The notes beneath the pieces are model-generated. The model worked only from the letters and a program-made list of their open reading frames with translations. It was not told where the DNA came from and did no database searches. From positions 24,196 through 88,195 of the forward strand of contig CAZQCG010000018.1 of NCBI GenBank assembly GCA_964592425.1: DNA of 64,000 bases, read 5' to 3'. The stretch comes from Viridilinea sp964592425. Its GTDB lineage: Bacteria; Chloroflexota; Chloroflexia; Chloroflexales; Chloroflexaceae. Position numbers and translations under genes: made by a program. Every line of letters begins with the position of its first letter. Position 1 is the stretch's first letter. Shown in pieces: positions 31,903 to 40,036 of this stretch.

Positions 31903-33447
31903 ATGCGTGCCGAGGAACGACGTACCGCTGAGGGCGTGCTCTTCACTGATCAGTACCAGCTGAGCATGGCCCAACTCTACTTTCGCCAGGGCCTGCACGA
32001 GCGCCCGGCCCAGTTCGACCACTTCTTCCGCCGCTATCCCGACTATGGCCTGCACGCCGCAGGTTACTGCGTCAACGCCGGGCTGGCGTGGCTACTCGAC
32101 TGGATGGCTGAGGCGCGTTTTGGCCCGACCGAACTGGCCTTGCTACGCACCCAACGAAGCAGTACCGGCAAACAGCTCTTCGGTGACGACTTTCTGGCCT
32201 ATTTGCAGCGCAGCGAGGGCTTTGGGGCGCTCAACCTGCGTGCAATCCCCGAAGGGCGTGTGGTGCATCCCGATGTGCCGTTGACGGTGGTGCGCGGCCC
32301 ACTGGCCCTGGCCCAGATCCTCGAAACCGCCCTGCTCAACCAGTTGAACTACCAGACCCTGATCGCCACCAAAGCCGCCCGTATCCGCGAGGTCTGCCGG
32401 GGGGCGCAGGTGTTGGAGTTCGGCCTGCGCCGGGGCCAGGAACGCGGGGCCAGTGCCGGTACCCGCGCTGCCCTGATCGGTGGGGCCGACTATACCTCCA
32501 ATGTCGGTCTCTCTTCGAGCATCGGCCTGCCGCCCAAGGGCACCCACGCCCACGCCCTCGTCCAGGTCTTCCTGGCGCTCGGTTCAAGTGAACTGGACGC
32601 CTTTCGCGCCTATGCCGAGGTCTATCCCGACGATTGTCTGTTGCTGGTCGATACGCTCGATACACTCGAGAGCGGCCTGCCCAACGCCATCCGGGTCTTC
32701 GAGGAGCTACGGGCACGCGGCCATCGCCCCGTCGGCATTCGCCTCGATTCGGGCGACCTGGCCTACCTGGCCATCCAGGCCGCCCTGATGCTCGATCAGG
32801 CTGGCTTTAGCGACTGTGTGATTGTGCTTTCGAGCGACCTTGACGAACTGGTGATCTGGCAGATCCAGACCCAGATCACCAGTGAAGCGCCCCGCTATGG
32901 TGCCGATGCCGACGCGATTATGCGCCGGCTGGTCTATGGCGTTGGCACACGCCTGGTTACATCCCATGGTGAAGGTGCGCTGGGCGGGGTCTACAAACTG
33001 GTTGCTATGCACGACGGAACGCACTGGCGACCGGCGCTCAAGATCGCCGATACGCCCGCCAAACTCACCAACCCCGGCCTGAAGCAGGTCTGGCGCATCT
33101 ACGATGCGCGGGGCCGGGCAAGCGCCGATCTGGTGGCGCTTGAGGGTGAAGACCCGGCCGCCTATGATCGGCTGGTGCTGCGCCACCCCAGTGACCAGAC
33201 GCTTCAGCGCACGCTCGAACTGCGCAACATCTCAGGCATCGAGCCATTGCTGGTCGAGATGTGGCACGAAGGCCATGTGCGCACAGAACTGCCCTCACTC
33301 GAAGGGCTGCGTGAACAGCGTCGCGCCGATGTCGAACGGCTCGATGCCGGTGTGCGCCGCCTGGTCAACCCGCACATCTACCACGTTTCACTCTCCGAAG
33401 CACTCTGGGAGTTAAAGCAGAAGCTGCTGGCCTCGCTCAGGCATTAG
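31903..33447 (+). CDS. pncB: Nicotinate phosphoribosyltransferase
   Basis: A 514-residue NAPRTase that makes nicotinate mononucleotide from nicotinate and PRPP in NAD salvage. Signatures are FTDQYQLSMAQLYF at the N-terminus, FGLRRGQERGASAGTRAALIGG with YTSNVG in the active site, LLLVDTLDTLESG, VGIRLDSGDL and YGVGTRLVTS. ATG 31903 is chosen since GGGGAGGA lies 7 nt upstream; ATG 31897 would sit too close to it. The stop codon lies inside the left copy of a 10-bp target duplication made by the element at 33451. Confidence 0.95.
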   Translation: MRAEERRTAEGVLFTDQYQLSMAQLYFRQGLHERPAQFDHFFRRYPDYGLHAAGYCVNAGLAWLLDWMAEARFGPTELALLRTQRSSTGKQLFGDDFLAYLQRSEGFGALNLRAIPEGRVVHPDVPLTVVRGPLALAQILETALLNQLNYQTLIATKAARIREVCRGAQVLEFGLRRGQERGASAGTRAALIGGADYTSNVGLSSSIGLPPKGTHAHALVQVFLALGSSELDAFRAYAEVYPDDCLLLVDTLDTLESGLPNAIRVFEELRARGHRPVGIRLDSGDLAYLAIQAALMLDQAGFSDCVIVLSSDLDELVIWQIQTQITSEAPRYGADADAIMRRLVYGVGTRLVTSHGEGALGGVYKLVAMHDGTHWRPALKIADTPAKLTNPGLKQVWRIYDARGRASADLVALEGEDPAAYDRLVLRHPSDQTLQRTLELRNISGIEPLLVEMWHEGHVRTELPSLEGLREQRRADVERLDAGVRRLVNPHIYHVSLSEALWELKQKLLASLRH

Positions 33448-33450
33448 AGC

Positions 33451-33553
33451 CAATACGTTTCAAATAGGGGCAAGCGCAGATCGATACAAGGCCGATCAGA
33501 CGCAGAAGCTTTGCGGCGTTGCGGCTTTGCGTGAGCTTATCTGAAAGGTATTG
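33451..33553. mobile_element. MITE-like element, family 2 (12-bp TIR, 10-bp target duplication)
   Basis: CAATACGTTTCA (33451-33462) and TGAAAGGTATTG (33542-33553) are inverted repeats with one mismatch. Both sides carry GCATTAGAGC (33441-33450 and 33554-33563), so the insertion duplicated the end of pncB including its TAG stop. The ends differ from copies A and B, but the duplication length and the G...GC pattern agree. Confidence 0.75.
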
Positions 33554-33566
33554 GCATTAGAGCGCC

Positions 33567-34520
33567 ATGGAACGGTCAATCATCCAACATCAGGTCACCG
33601 CTGAAGAGGCCGGGCGGTCGATCATAGAGATAGCCGAAACCCTGGCGGGCGCGGTCGGGCGAGCGGCGGTGCAGCGTGGCGGGGCCTGGCTGGATCAGCG
33701 GCGCGTGGCCGAAGCCGCGCAACCTGTCGTGGCAGGCATGCAGTTCACCCTGCGCCTGCCGCCGGGTGGGCTCTACCCGGAGGTGCAGCTGGATGCCACC
33801 AGGATCGCTTATGAGGACACATGGCTGATCGTTCTGCATAAACCAGCCGGTTGCTACGTCGGGGCAACGCCATGGGACAACGAGGGCAACCTGCTGAGCG
33901 CCCTTGGGCGCTACCTGGCGGCGCGTGACGGGGTTGTGCCGCCATTGCACCTGGCCCACCGGCTTGACCGTGATACCTCGGGGCTGCTGCTAGTGAGTAA
34001 AGATCGCGCTGCCAACGCCCCACTGCAGGTCGCCTTTGCTGAAGGGCACGTCAGCAAACGTTACGGCTGTCTCTGCTTCGGCAACCCGGCATGGGAGGAA
34101 CTAGAGTTAGCAAGTGGTCATGGACGCTCGGCGGGCGGACGTTGGCGGATCTACCCGTATGAGGAGATCGGGATGCGCTTACCGGCGGGCGGCGGGCGGG
34201 TTAAGCTAGCCCGTACGCGCCTGCGGGTTGCGCAACAGTTGGCTGGCGCAGCCCTGGTGCAAGCCTGGCCAGCGACCGGACGTACCCACCAGATCCGCCT
34301 GCACATGGCCGCTGCTGGCCACCCGCTGCTTGGCGATCAGCGCTATGGTGGCCCGGCCAGCTATGCTGAGATCACCCTGGCTGGCCACCTCTTGCATGCC
34401 AGCGAGCTGCGCCTGCGCCATCCCCTCACTGGGGCAGACCTGGAACTGCATAGTCCACTGCCGCCGCACTTCAATGAGATCCTGGAAGCCGCTCATCTTG
34501 AGTCTGACCCGCTGACGTAG
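33567..34520 (+). CDS. RluA-family pseudouridine synthase
   Basis: A 317-residue enzyme that isomerises uridine to pseudouridine in rRNA or tRNA. The catalytic motif is HLAHRLDRDTSGLLLVSK with the essential Asp. Flanking motifs are DTWLIVLHKPAG, KRYGCLCFG, ATGRTHQIRLHMAAAGHPLLGDQRYG. An S4-like N-terminal part (about 1-60) precedes the catalytic domain, as in RluD. The target site cannot be read from the sequence. ATG 33567 follows the MITE-like element by 13 nt, so the element may now supply its leader. Confidence 0.92.
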   Translation: MERSIIQHQVTAEEAGRSIIEIAETLAGAVGRAAVQRGGAWLDQRRVAEAAQPVVAGMQFTLRLPPGGLYPEVQLDATRIAYEDTWLIVLHKPAGCYVGATPWDNEGNLLSALGRYLAARDGVVPPLHLAHRLDRDTSGLLLVSKDRAANAPLQVAFAEGHVSKRYGCLCFGNPAWEELELASGHGRSAGGRWRIYPYEEIGMRLPAGGGRVKLARTRLRVAQQLAGAALVQAWPATGRTHQIRLHMAAAGHPLLGDQRYGGPASYAEITLAGHLLHASELRLRHPLTGADLELHSPLPPHFNEILEAAHLESDPLT

Positions 34521-34618
34521 TATACTCAAGGTGGCTAGTCTCCCACGCTTTTCCAGGATCTCCCCCGCTGTAAGGGGGCGTACAGCGCCACGATGGCGTA
34601 GTCAAGGGTCTCACCATC

Positions 34619-35254
34619 ATGAACACACTCGATCCACTGGTGCAGGCCCTGGTGGCGGGCGATCAGCACCAGGCTCTGCTTGAACTGAAGCGTCTTACTG
34701 CGGCTGGCGTCGAGCGCGAGCAGATCATCCTTGAAGGGGTTGAGATGGCGATGGTGCAGCTTGATGACCGCTGCACGGTCGAGCATTTCAACCTGCTCGA
34801 GATTATGCTCGCGGGCCGGGCGGTGATGAGTGTGATGAAAGAGATCTATCCGCCTGAGGCCCCGCCACCCCACACCCGGGCTACGGTGGTGCTGGCCAGT
34901 CTTGAGGGCGATGTGCATGATCTGGGCAAAAATATCGTCAAAATGGTGCTGAGTGCGAGGGGCTACCATATTGTCGATTGTGGTAAAGACTGCCCAGTTC
35001 AACGCCTGGTTGAGACGGCCGAGCGGGAAGGGGCTCTGGCCGTCGGTGTGAGCGGCCTGATCACCTCGGTGATCCCCCAGGTGCGCCGGGTACGCGAACA
35101 CCTGGCCGCCCAGGGGCTTGCCCATATCAAAGTGCTGGCCGGTGGCGCGGCGCTTAAACAGGCTACCGCCGCCAGCCTGAATGTCGATTTTGTCGGCCAG
35201 ACCGCCTTTGAATGTGGCCACTACCTTGATCAGTGGGTCGAGCAAACCCTATGA
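34619..35254 (+). CDS. Corrinoid (cobalamin-binding) methyl-carrier protein
   Basis: A 211-residue protein of the MtaC/MtbC type. A helical cap domain (about 1-85) precedes a Rossmann-like B12-binding domain with the signature EGDVHDLGKNIV (Asp98, His100, Gly103), whose His is the lower cobalt ligand. The partner motif GVSGLITSVIPQVRRV and GGAA follow. It would carry a methyl group on Co(III) between two methyltransferases. The gene is the first of a three-gene set; its TGA overlaps the ATG of the next gene. A possible -10 (TAGTATACT, 34519-34527) lies upstream. Confidence 0.92.
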   Translation: MNTLDPLVQALVAGDQHQALLELKRLTAAGVEREQIILEGVEMAMVQLDDRCTVEHFNLLEIMLAGRAVMSVMKEIYPPEAPPPHTRATVVLASLEGDVHDLGKNIVKMVLSARGYHIVDCGKDCPVQRLVETAEREGALAVGVSGLITSVIPQVRRVREHLAAQGLAHIKVLAGGAALKQATAASLNVDFVGQTAFECGHYLDQWVEQTL

Positions 35255-36264
35255 ACAGTCTCGAGCGCATTGTCGCAGCCGTACGCTTCGAGCGCCCTGA
35301 CCGAGTGCCAGTCGTGGCACAGGTTTTCGGTCATGCCGCAACCCTGGCCGGGGTAGCCCTCGGTGACTATGTACGCGACGGGGCGACCCTAGCCCGCTGC
35401 CAACTCGCCGCCCTTGAGTACTATGATTACGATGCCGTCTTCGCCCTGATGGATGCGAATGTTGAGGCCGAGGCGCTGGGCTGCGGCATCACCTACCGTC
35501 CCCAAAACTATCCCTTTGTGCATCACCATGTCCTCGCCGATGGGGCCGACCCGGATCGGCTTAGTCTGCCCGACCCACAGCGTGATGGACGGATGCCTGA
35601 GTTGTTACGGGCCGCTCGCCTCTTACGCGAAACCCTGGCCGACCGGATGCTGATCGTCGGCTGTGTGCTTGGACCGATGACTCTGGCCAGCCAGTTGCTG
35701 GGGATTGAGGCGGCCCTCTATCTGGCAGCCGATCAGCCAGAACGCCTGGGGGCTGTGCTTGACCTGGCTACCGAGGTGGCCATCCGCTTCGGCAGCGCCC
35801 AGCTTGAGGCTGGTGTCCACCTGCCGATCGTCTTTGATCCCACAGCCTCGCCGGAGGTGCTCCCACCCGCGCTGTACCACGAACTGCTCTTGTCGCGCCA
35901 CACCCGCCTCTTTGCAGCCCTCAAACAGGCCGGTTCGGCGGTGAACTGGTTGCATATCGCCGGGACGAGCACACCAATCTTGCCCGCCTATGTCCAGGCT
36001 GGCGTTGAGTTGGCCAACTTTGATTTCTGTGTCGATCCGCTGGCCGCGCAACGGCTGCTGCCGCAGATCTGCCTCGATGGAAATATCAAACCGCTTGCCT
36101 TTGTCGAAGCACCACCGGCTTTGATCAGCGCCGAAGCCACACGCTTGCTCGGCCTCTTTGCTGAACGAGGCGGCTTTATTCTCTCTTCGGGCTGCGAAAT
36201 TCCACCTGAGGCACAGCCAGCGAATATTAGTGCCATGGTGCTGGCTGCCCGCCAGGGGGAGTGA
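35251..36264 (+). CDS. Uroporphyrinogen-decarboxylase-fold methyltransferase (MtaA/CmuA-like)
   Basis: A 337-residue UroD-fold protein, close in pattern to MtaA/MtbA-type corrinoid:CoM or related methyltransferases rather than true HemE. Segments include RFERPDRVPVVAQVFGHAATLAG, GCVLGPMTLASQLLG, FDPTASPEVLPPALY and LHIAGTSTPILPAYVQAG, with His and Cys candidates for zinc binding near HIAG and SSGCEIPP. The start overlaps the corrinoid-protein stop (ATGA), which points to tight coupling. The methyl acceptor or donor is unknown. Confidence 0.88.
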   Translation: MNSLERIVAAVRFERPDRVPVVAQVFGHAATLAGVALGDYVRDGATLARCQLAALEYYDYDAVFALMDANVEAEALGCGITYRPQNYPFVHHHVLADGADPDRLSLPDPQRDGRMPELLRAARLLRETLADRMLIVGCVLGPMTLASQLLGIEAALYLAADQPERLGAVLDLATEVAIRFGSAQLEAGVHLPIVFDPTASPEVLPPALYHELLLSRHTRLFAALKQAGSAVNWLHIAGTSTPILPAYVQAGVELANFDFCVDPLAAQRLLPQICLDGNIKPLAFVEAPPALISAEATRLLGLFAERGGFILSSGCEIPPEAQPANISAMVLAARQGE

Positions 36265-36268
36265 GCGC

Positions 36269-37867
36269 GTGCCATTGCTGACGGTGAAACATGCGGGCGG
36301 CGAGCTGCGGGTCAACTTTGATCCTGGCCCCTCACTGCGCGCCATCCTTGATACGACCGAGGTGCGCGTGCGAGCAGCCTGTCGTGGCATGGGCGCCTGT
36401 GGCCTCTGCCATGTGCGCATCGTGGCCGGTGAGGTTGAGCCGCCGACGATCAGCGAGCAGATTCACCTGGAATATGGCGAACTGGCTGAGGGCGTCCGCC
36501 TGGCCTGCCAGGTTGTGCCTGGCGACGACCTGCATGTGGAGATCCTGGCCCCAACTCCGCTCTCAGCCTGGCGCAGCTTGCCAGCTGGTGAGATCCTGCC
36601 GGTGACACGCCAGCAGGTGCGGAGAGCCCCTGAGGCGGCCCTGGGCCACCGGCACAGCTATGGCCTGGCGATTGACCTGGGCACCACCTTTATCAGCCTG
36701 GTCGTGATCAATCTGGCTGATGGGCGACGCCTCGCCGGGCGTCATGGGCTCAACCCTCAAATCGAGGCAGGCGCTGATGTGATGACCCGCCTGATCGTCG
36801 CAACTGAAGCACCGGTACGCGCCCAGGCCCTCAGCTGGCAGGTGATCGAGGCCATCGCCGAGGCTCTCTTTGATATTGCCATCCGTGAGGGCTTCAACCT
36901 GCAGCAGATCAGCCGGGTTGTCCTGGTAGGCAATACACCTATGCTGGCGCTCCTCTCTGGGCGCAACTACGACCGGCTGCTCCAGCCGAGCTACTGGATG
37001 CAGCCGATCGATTGCCTGCCGGAGCAGACCGCAACCTGGGTCGAGGATTGGGGCATCAATCCACAGGCAAGCATCAGCGTCGTGCCACCGCTGGCTGGCT
37101 TTGTCGGCTCGGATCTGCTGGTGGGCGTGCTGGCTACTGCCATGACTGAACATGGCAGTGCGAACCTGTTGATCGATGTTGGCACCAATTCCGAGATCGC
37201 CCTGTGGGACGGTAGCCAGCTCTGGGTCACTTCGGCGGCGGGCGGACCGGCCTTTGAGGGCAGTGGGCTCAGCTGTGGTATGCCCGCCGAGCCAGGGGCA
37301 ATCTACCGGGTTGGCTTTACACAGACTGGCCTCGATCTTGCCGTGATCGGCGAAGGCGAGCCCCAGGGGATCTGCGGATCGGGCCTGATCGACCTGATGG
37401 CTGGCCTCTTCAGTACGGAGCGCTTAACAGCGATTGGCCGTTTTGCCGCTGATGTGCCAGCCAATGGCTTTGTCTTCGCCCGTGGGAGGCGCACGCTTCG
37501 CCTCACCCGCGCCGATGTCGATGTCTTTCAACGCGCCAAGGCGGCGATTGCCACCGGGGTACAGGTGCTGCTCAGAGAGGCGGGCCTGGCCGCTAGCGAA
37601 CTGCAACGCATCTGTGTCTGTGGCTCCTTCGGGCGCTTCCTCAATCTTCCGAACGCCCAACTGATCGGGCTGCTGCCCTCGCTTGCGCCCGAACGGATTG
37701 AGATTTGCGGCAATACGGCCCTGGCTGGCGCTGAAGATCTCTTGCTGCTCCCTGCTGCCGAGGCGCAGCTTGCCAAACTCCACGAACAGGCTCATTTGAT
37801 CAATATGTCCTATTGTGTCGATTTTGATGATTTTTTCTTTGAGAACCTATATCTGAAATCGTGGTAG
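36269..37867 (+). CDS. RACE-type reductive activator of corrinoid proteins (2Fe-2S ferredoxin plus ASKHA domain)
   Basis: A 532-residue protein. The N-terminal plant-type 2Fe-2S domain has ligands Cys38, Cys44, Cys47 (CRGMGACGLC) and Cys80. The C-terminal ~400 residues form an actin/hexokinase-like domain: YGLAIDLGTTFISLVV, ANLLIDVGTNSEIAL, GPAFEGSGLSCGM and GICGSGLIDLMAG. Such RACE proteins reduce inactive Co(II) to Co(I) using ATP. GTG 36269 is chosen since GGGGGAG lies about 7 nt upstream. It completes the corrinoid module with the two genes before it. Confidence 0.93.
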   Translation: MPLLTVKHAGGELRVNFDPGPSLRAILDTTEVRVRAACRGMGACGLCHVRIVAGEVEPPTISEQIHLEYGELAEGVRLACQVVPGDDLHVEILAPTPLSAWRSLPAGEILPVTRQQVRRAPEAALGHRHSYGLAIDLGTTFISLVVINLADGRRLAGRHGLNPQIEAGADVMTRLIVATEAPVRAQALSWQVIEAIAEALFDIAIREGFNLQQISRVVLVGNTPMLALLSGRNYDRLLQPSYWMQPIDCLPEQTATWVEDWGINPQASISVVPPLAGFVGSDLLVGVLATAMTEHGSANLLIDVGTNSEIALWDGSQLWVTSAAGGPAFEGSGLSCGMPAEPGAIYRVGFTQTGLDLAVIGEGEPQGICGSGLIDLMAGLFSTERLTAIGRFAADVPANGFVFARGRRTLRLTRADVDVFQRAKAAIATGVQVLLREAGLAASELQRICVCGSFGRFLNLPNAQLIGLLPSLAPERIEICGNTALAGAEDLLLLPAAEAQLAKLHEQAHLINMSYCVDFDDFFFENLYLKSW

Positions 37868-37891
37868 GAATCGCGTAAGCGTAGACGCATC

Positions 37892-39055
37892 ATGCTTACG
37901 ATGAAGCATACATGGCCTGAATCAGACCACCACCTGGAGGCGTCGATCAAGACGGCCCAGTATCTGGCGAGCCTGACCACTCAGCAGGATGTCTGGGCGG
38001 AGGTGACCAAGGTATTGGTCAATTTCTGGGGAGCCGACCTGGTTGCCATCGGCAGTTACCATGGCAGAGAGCGACCCACGATCCACCACTGGGTGATCGC
38101 CGATCCGGCCTTTGAGGCGGCCCTGGTTGAGACGATGGCCGAGCGTATGCAGAACCCTGCTGAGCCGCCTGATCTGCTTGGCAGCGAGAGCCGCGAGGCC
38201 ATGATCGAGGTGCTCGACAGCGGCTTTGTGGCCTGGCGCCTGATCGACGTACCGGAGCCGCTCTCGCTTGTCTTTCTGCCAATCAACCAGGAGCACCGGG
38301 TAACAGCAGTGCTCCTGGTGGGCCACCGGATTGACGAGCCCTTCCCGCGCGATCTCTTCAATGTCTACCTGGCGGTAGCGGGCCTGGTCGGCACAACCGT
38401 GATGCGCCTGGCCGCCGAGATTGAGCTGCGTGAATACCGCCAGCACCTCGAGGCGCTGGTGCATGAGCGTACCGCCCGTTTGAACGAGACCAACGCCCAA
38501 CTGCAGCGTGAGATTGCCGAGCGCATCCGGGCTGAGCAGATCATTACCCAGATGGCCTACCACGATGCCCTGACCGGCCTACCAAACCGGCGCCTCTTCA
38601 ACGACCGGCTGGCCGTCGCGATGGCCTATGCCCAGCGTAACGAGCAGAAGTTGGTACTGTTGCTGCTGGATCTCGATTTTTTCAAACAGATCAACGATAC
38701 GCTCGGCCACGACGTAGGCGACCAGCTGCTCAAGGCGATTGGTGAACGCCTGAACGGCCTGATCCGCAAAAGTGACACGATCGCCCGTATGGGTGGCGAC
38801 GAGTTTATGCTGCTCCTGACCGAGATCGAGGCAGTCGAGGATGCCACTACGGCGACCGAGAAGATCCTGCAGGGCCTGCTGCAACCCTTTGTACTTGAGC
38901 AGCATACCCTGCAGATAAGCGCCAGTATTGGCATGGCGATCTACCCCGACGACGGCGCAGATGCCGCCATCTTGATGAAACATGCCGATATCGCCATGTA
39001 CCAGGTCAAAGAGAGCGGGCGCGCTGGCTTCCGCCAGTGGGAGGAAAACTCTTAG
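37892..39055 (+). CDS. GGDEF diguanylate cyclase with N-terminal GAF-like sensor
   Basis: A 387-residue protein. The first ~180 residues look like a GAF sensor; a coiled-coil linker (about 180-215, LEALVHERTARLNETNAQLQ) leads to a GGDEF domain (about 220-385) with DALTGLPNRRLF, LDLDFFKQINDTLGHDVGD and the catalytic signature MGGDEF. It should make cyclic di-GMP. An RxxD inhibitory site is not obvious upstream of GGDEF. The start ATG lies in the loop of a short hairpin CGTAAGC...GCTTACG (about 37873-37903), which might affect translation. ATG 37901 is an alternative start. Confidence 0.9.
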   Translation: MLTMKHTWPESDHHLEASIKTAQYLASLTTQQDVWAEVTKVLVNFWGADLVAIGSYHGRERPTIHHWVIADPAFEAALVETMAERMQNPAEPPDLLGSESREAMIEVLDSGFVAWRLIDVPEPLSLVFLPINQEHRVTAVLLVGHRIDEPFPRDLFNVYLAVAGLVGTTVMRLAAEIELREYRQHLEALVHERTARLNETNAQLQREIAERIRAEQIITQMAYHDALTGLPNRRLFNDRLAVAMAYAQRNEQKLVLLLLDLDFFKQINDTLGHDVGDQLLKAIGERLNGLIRKSDTIARMGGDEFMLLLTEIEAVEDATTATEKILQGLLQPFVLEQHTLQISASIGMAIYPDDGADAAILMKHADIAMYQVKESGRAGFRQWEENS

Positions 39056-39139
39056 CTTTAGCCCTGGGAGCCGTTCACCTGACTGGAATTGGGGTACAAT
39101 CTATTCTATATCTGGCCAGTTAGACTAGAAATCAGGCCC

Positions 39140-40036
39140 ATGCCCGAACTCATCCCCCTGGACTCCACTGCCCTGGCTCGCCCACGCCGCCCGGATTGGC
39201 TCAAGGCCCCGGCACCTGCTGGCGAGCACTACAGCGATGTCCACCGTCTGATGCGCGAGCAGGGCCTCAACACGGTCTGCGAAGAGGCACGCTGCCCCAA
39301 TCTTGGTGAGTGCTGGAACCATCGCACCGCGACCTTCCTGCTGCTTGGCGATACCTGTACGCGTGGCTGCCGCTACTGTGCGATCGGTAAGGGTAAGCCT
39401 CAGCCAATTGATGAACAGGAGCCTGAGCGCGTCGCTGATGCCGTTGCCCACTTGCGCCTCCAGTTCGCGGTGCTCACCTCGGTCAACCGTGATGATGCAC
39501 CCGACGGCGGTGCCCATATCTTTGCCCGTACCATCCAGCTGATCCGCGAACGGGTGCCTACATGTAAGGTCGAGGTGCTCATCCCCGATTTCGACGGTAA
39601 TTGGGACGCCCTGCAGCAGGTGCTCGAGGCGCGCCCCGATGTGCTTAACCATAACATCGAGACGGTGCCACGGCTCTTTCCGCGCTTCCGCCCACGGGCT
39701 ACCTTCCACCAGAGCCTTGACCTGCTCGCCCGCGCCCGTGCCTTCGATCCGCAACTGGTGACCAAGAGCGGCATGATGGTCGGTGCTGGCGAGACGAACA
39801 GCGAAGTTGTGGCGGTGATCGCCGCCCTGCGCCGTGTCGATGTCAATGTGCTGACCATCGGCCAGTACCTTGCCCCCGACAGCAGTTATTGGCCGGTTGA
39901 TCGTTATGTCACTCCCAGCGAATTTGCCAGCTTCCACGAAGCGGCCCTCCAGCGTGGTTTCCGCCATGTTGAGAGCGGCCCGCTGGTGCGTTCAAGCTAC
40001 AACGCCCATCGCCACGTCGGGGCCAGCCAGCATTAA
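39140..40036 (+). CDS. lipA: Lipoyl synthase
   Basis: A 298-residue radical-SAM enzyme that inserts two sulfurs into octanoyl groups. The auxiliary 4Fe-4S cluster ligands are Cys47, Cys52 and Cys58 (CEEARCPNLGEC); the radical-SAM cluster ligands are Cys73, Cys77 and Cys80 (CTRGCRYC). The C-terminal GPLVRSSYNA includes the conserved Ser that coordinates the auxiliary cluster. ATG 39140 is chosen because the family starts there; the in-frame upstream codons overlap the promoter (GGGGTACAAT at 39092-39101). The gene ends in a 4-bp tail-to-tail overlap with the DUF2357 gene. Confidence 0.97.
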   Translation: MPELIPLDSTALARPRRPDWLKAPAPAGEHYSDVHRLMREQGLNTVCEEARCPNLGECWNHRTATFLLLGDTCTRGCRYCAIGKGKPQPIDEQEPERVADAVAHLRLQFAVLTSVNRDDAPDGGAHIFARTIQLIRERVPTCKVEVLIPDFDGNWDALQQVLEARPDVLNHNIETVPRLFPRFRPRATFHQSLDLLARARAFDPQLVTKSGMMVGAGETNSEVVAVIAALRRVDVNVLTIGQYLAPDSSYWPVDRYVTPSEFASFHEAALQRGFRHVESGPLVRSSYNAHRHVGASQH

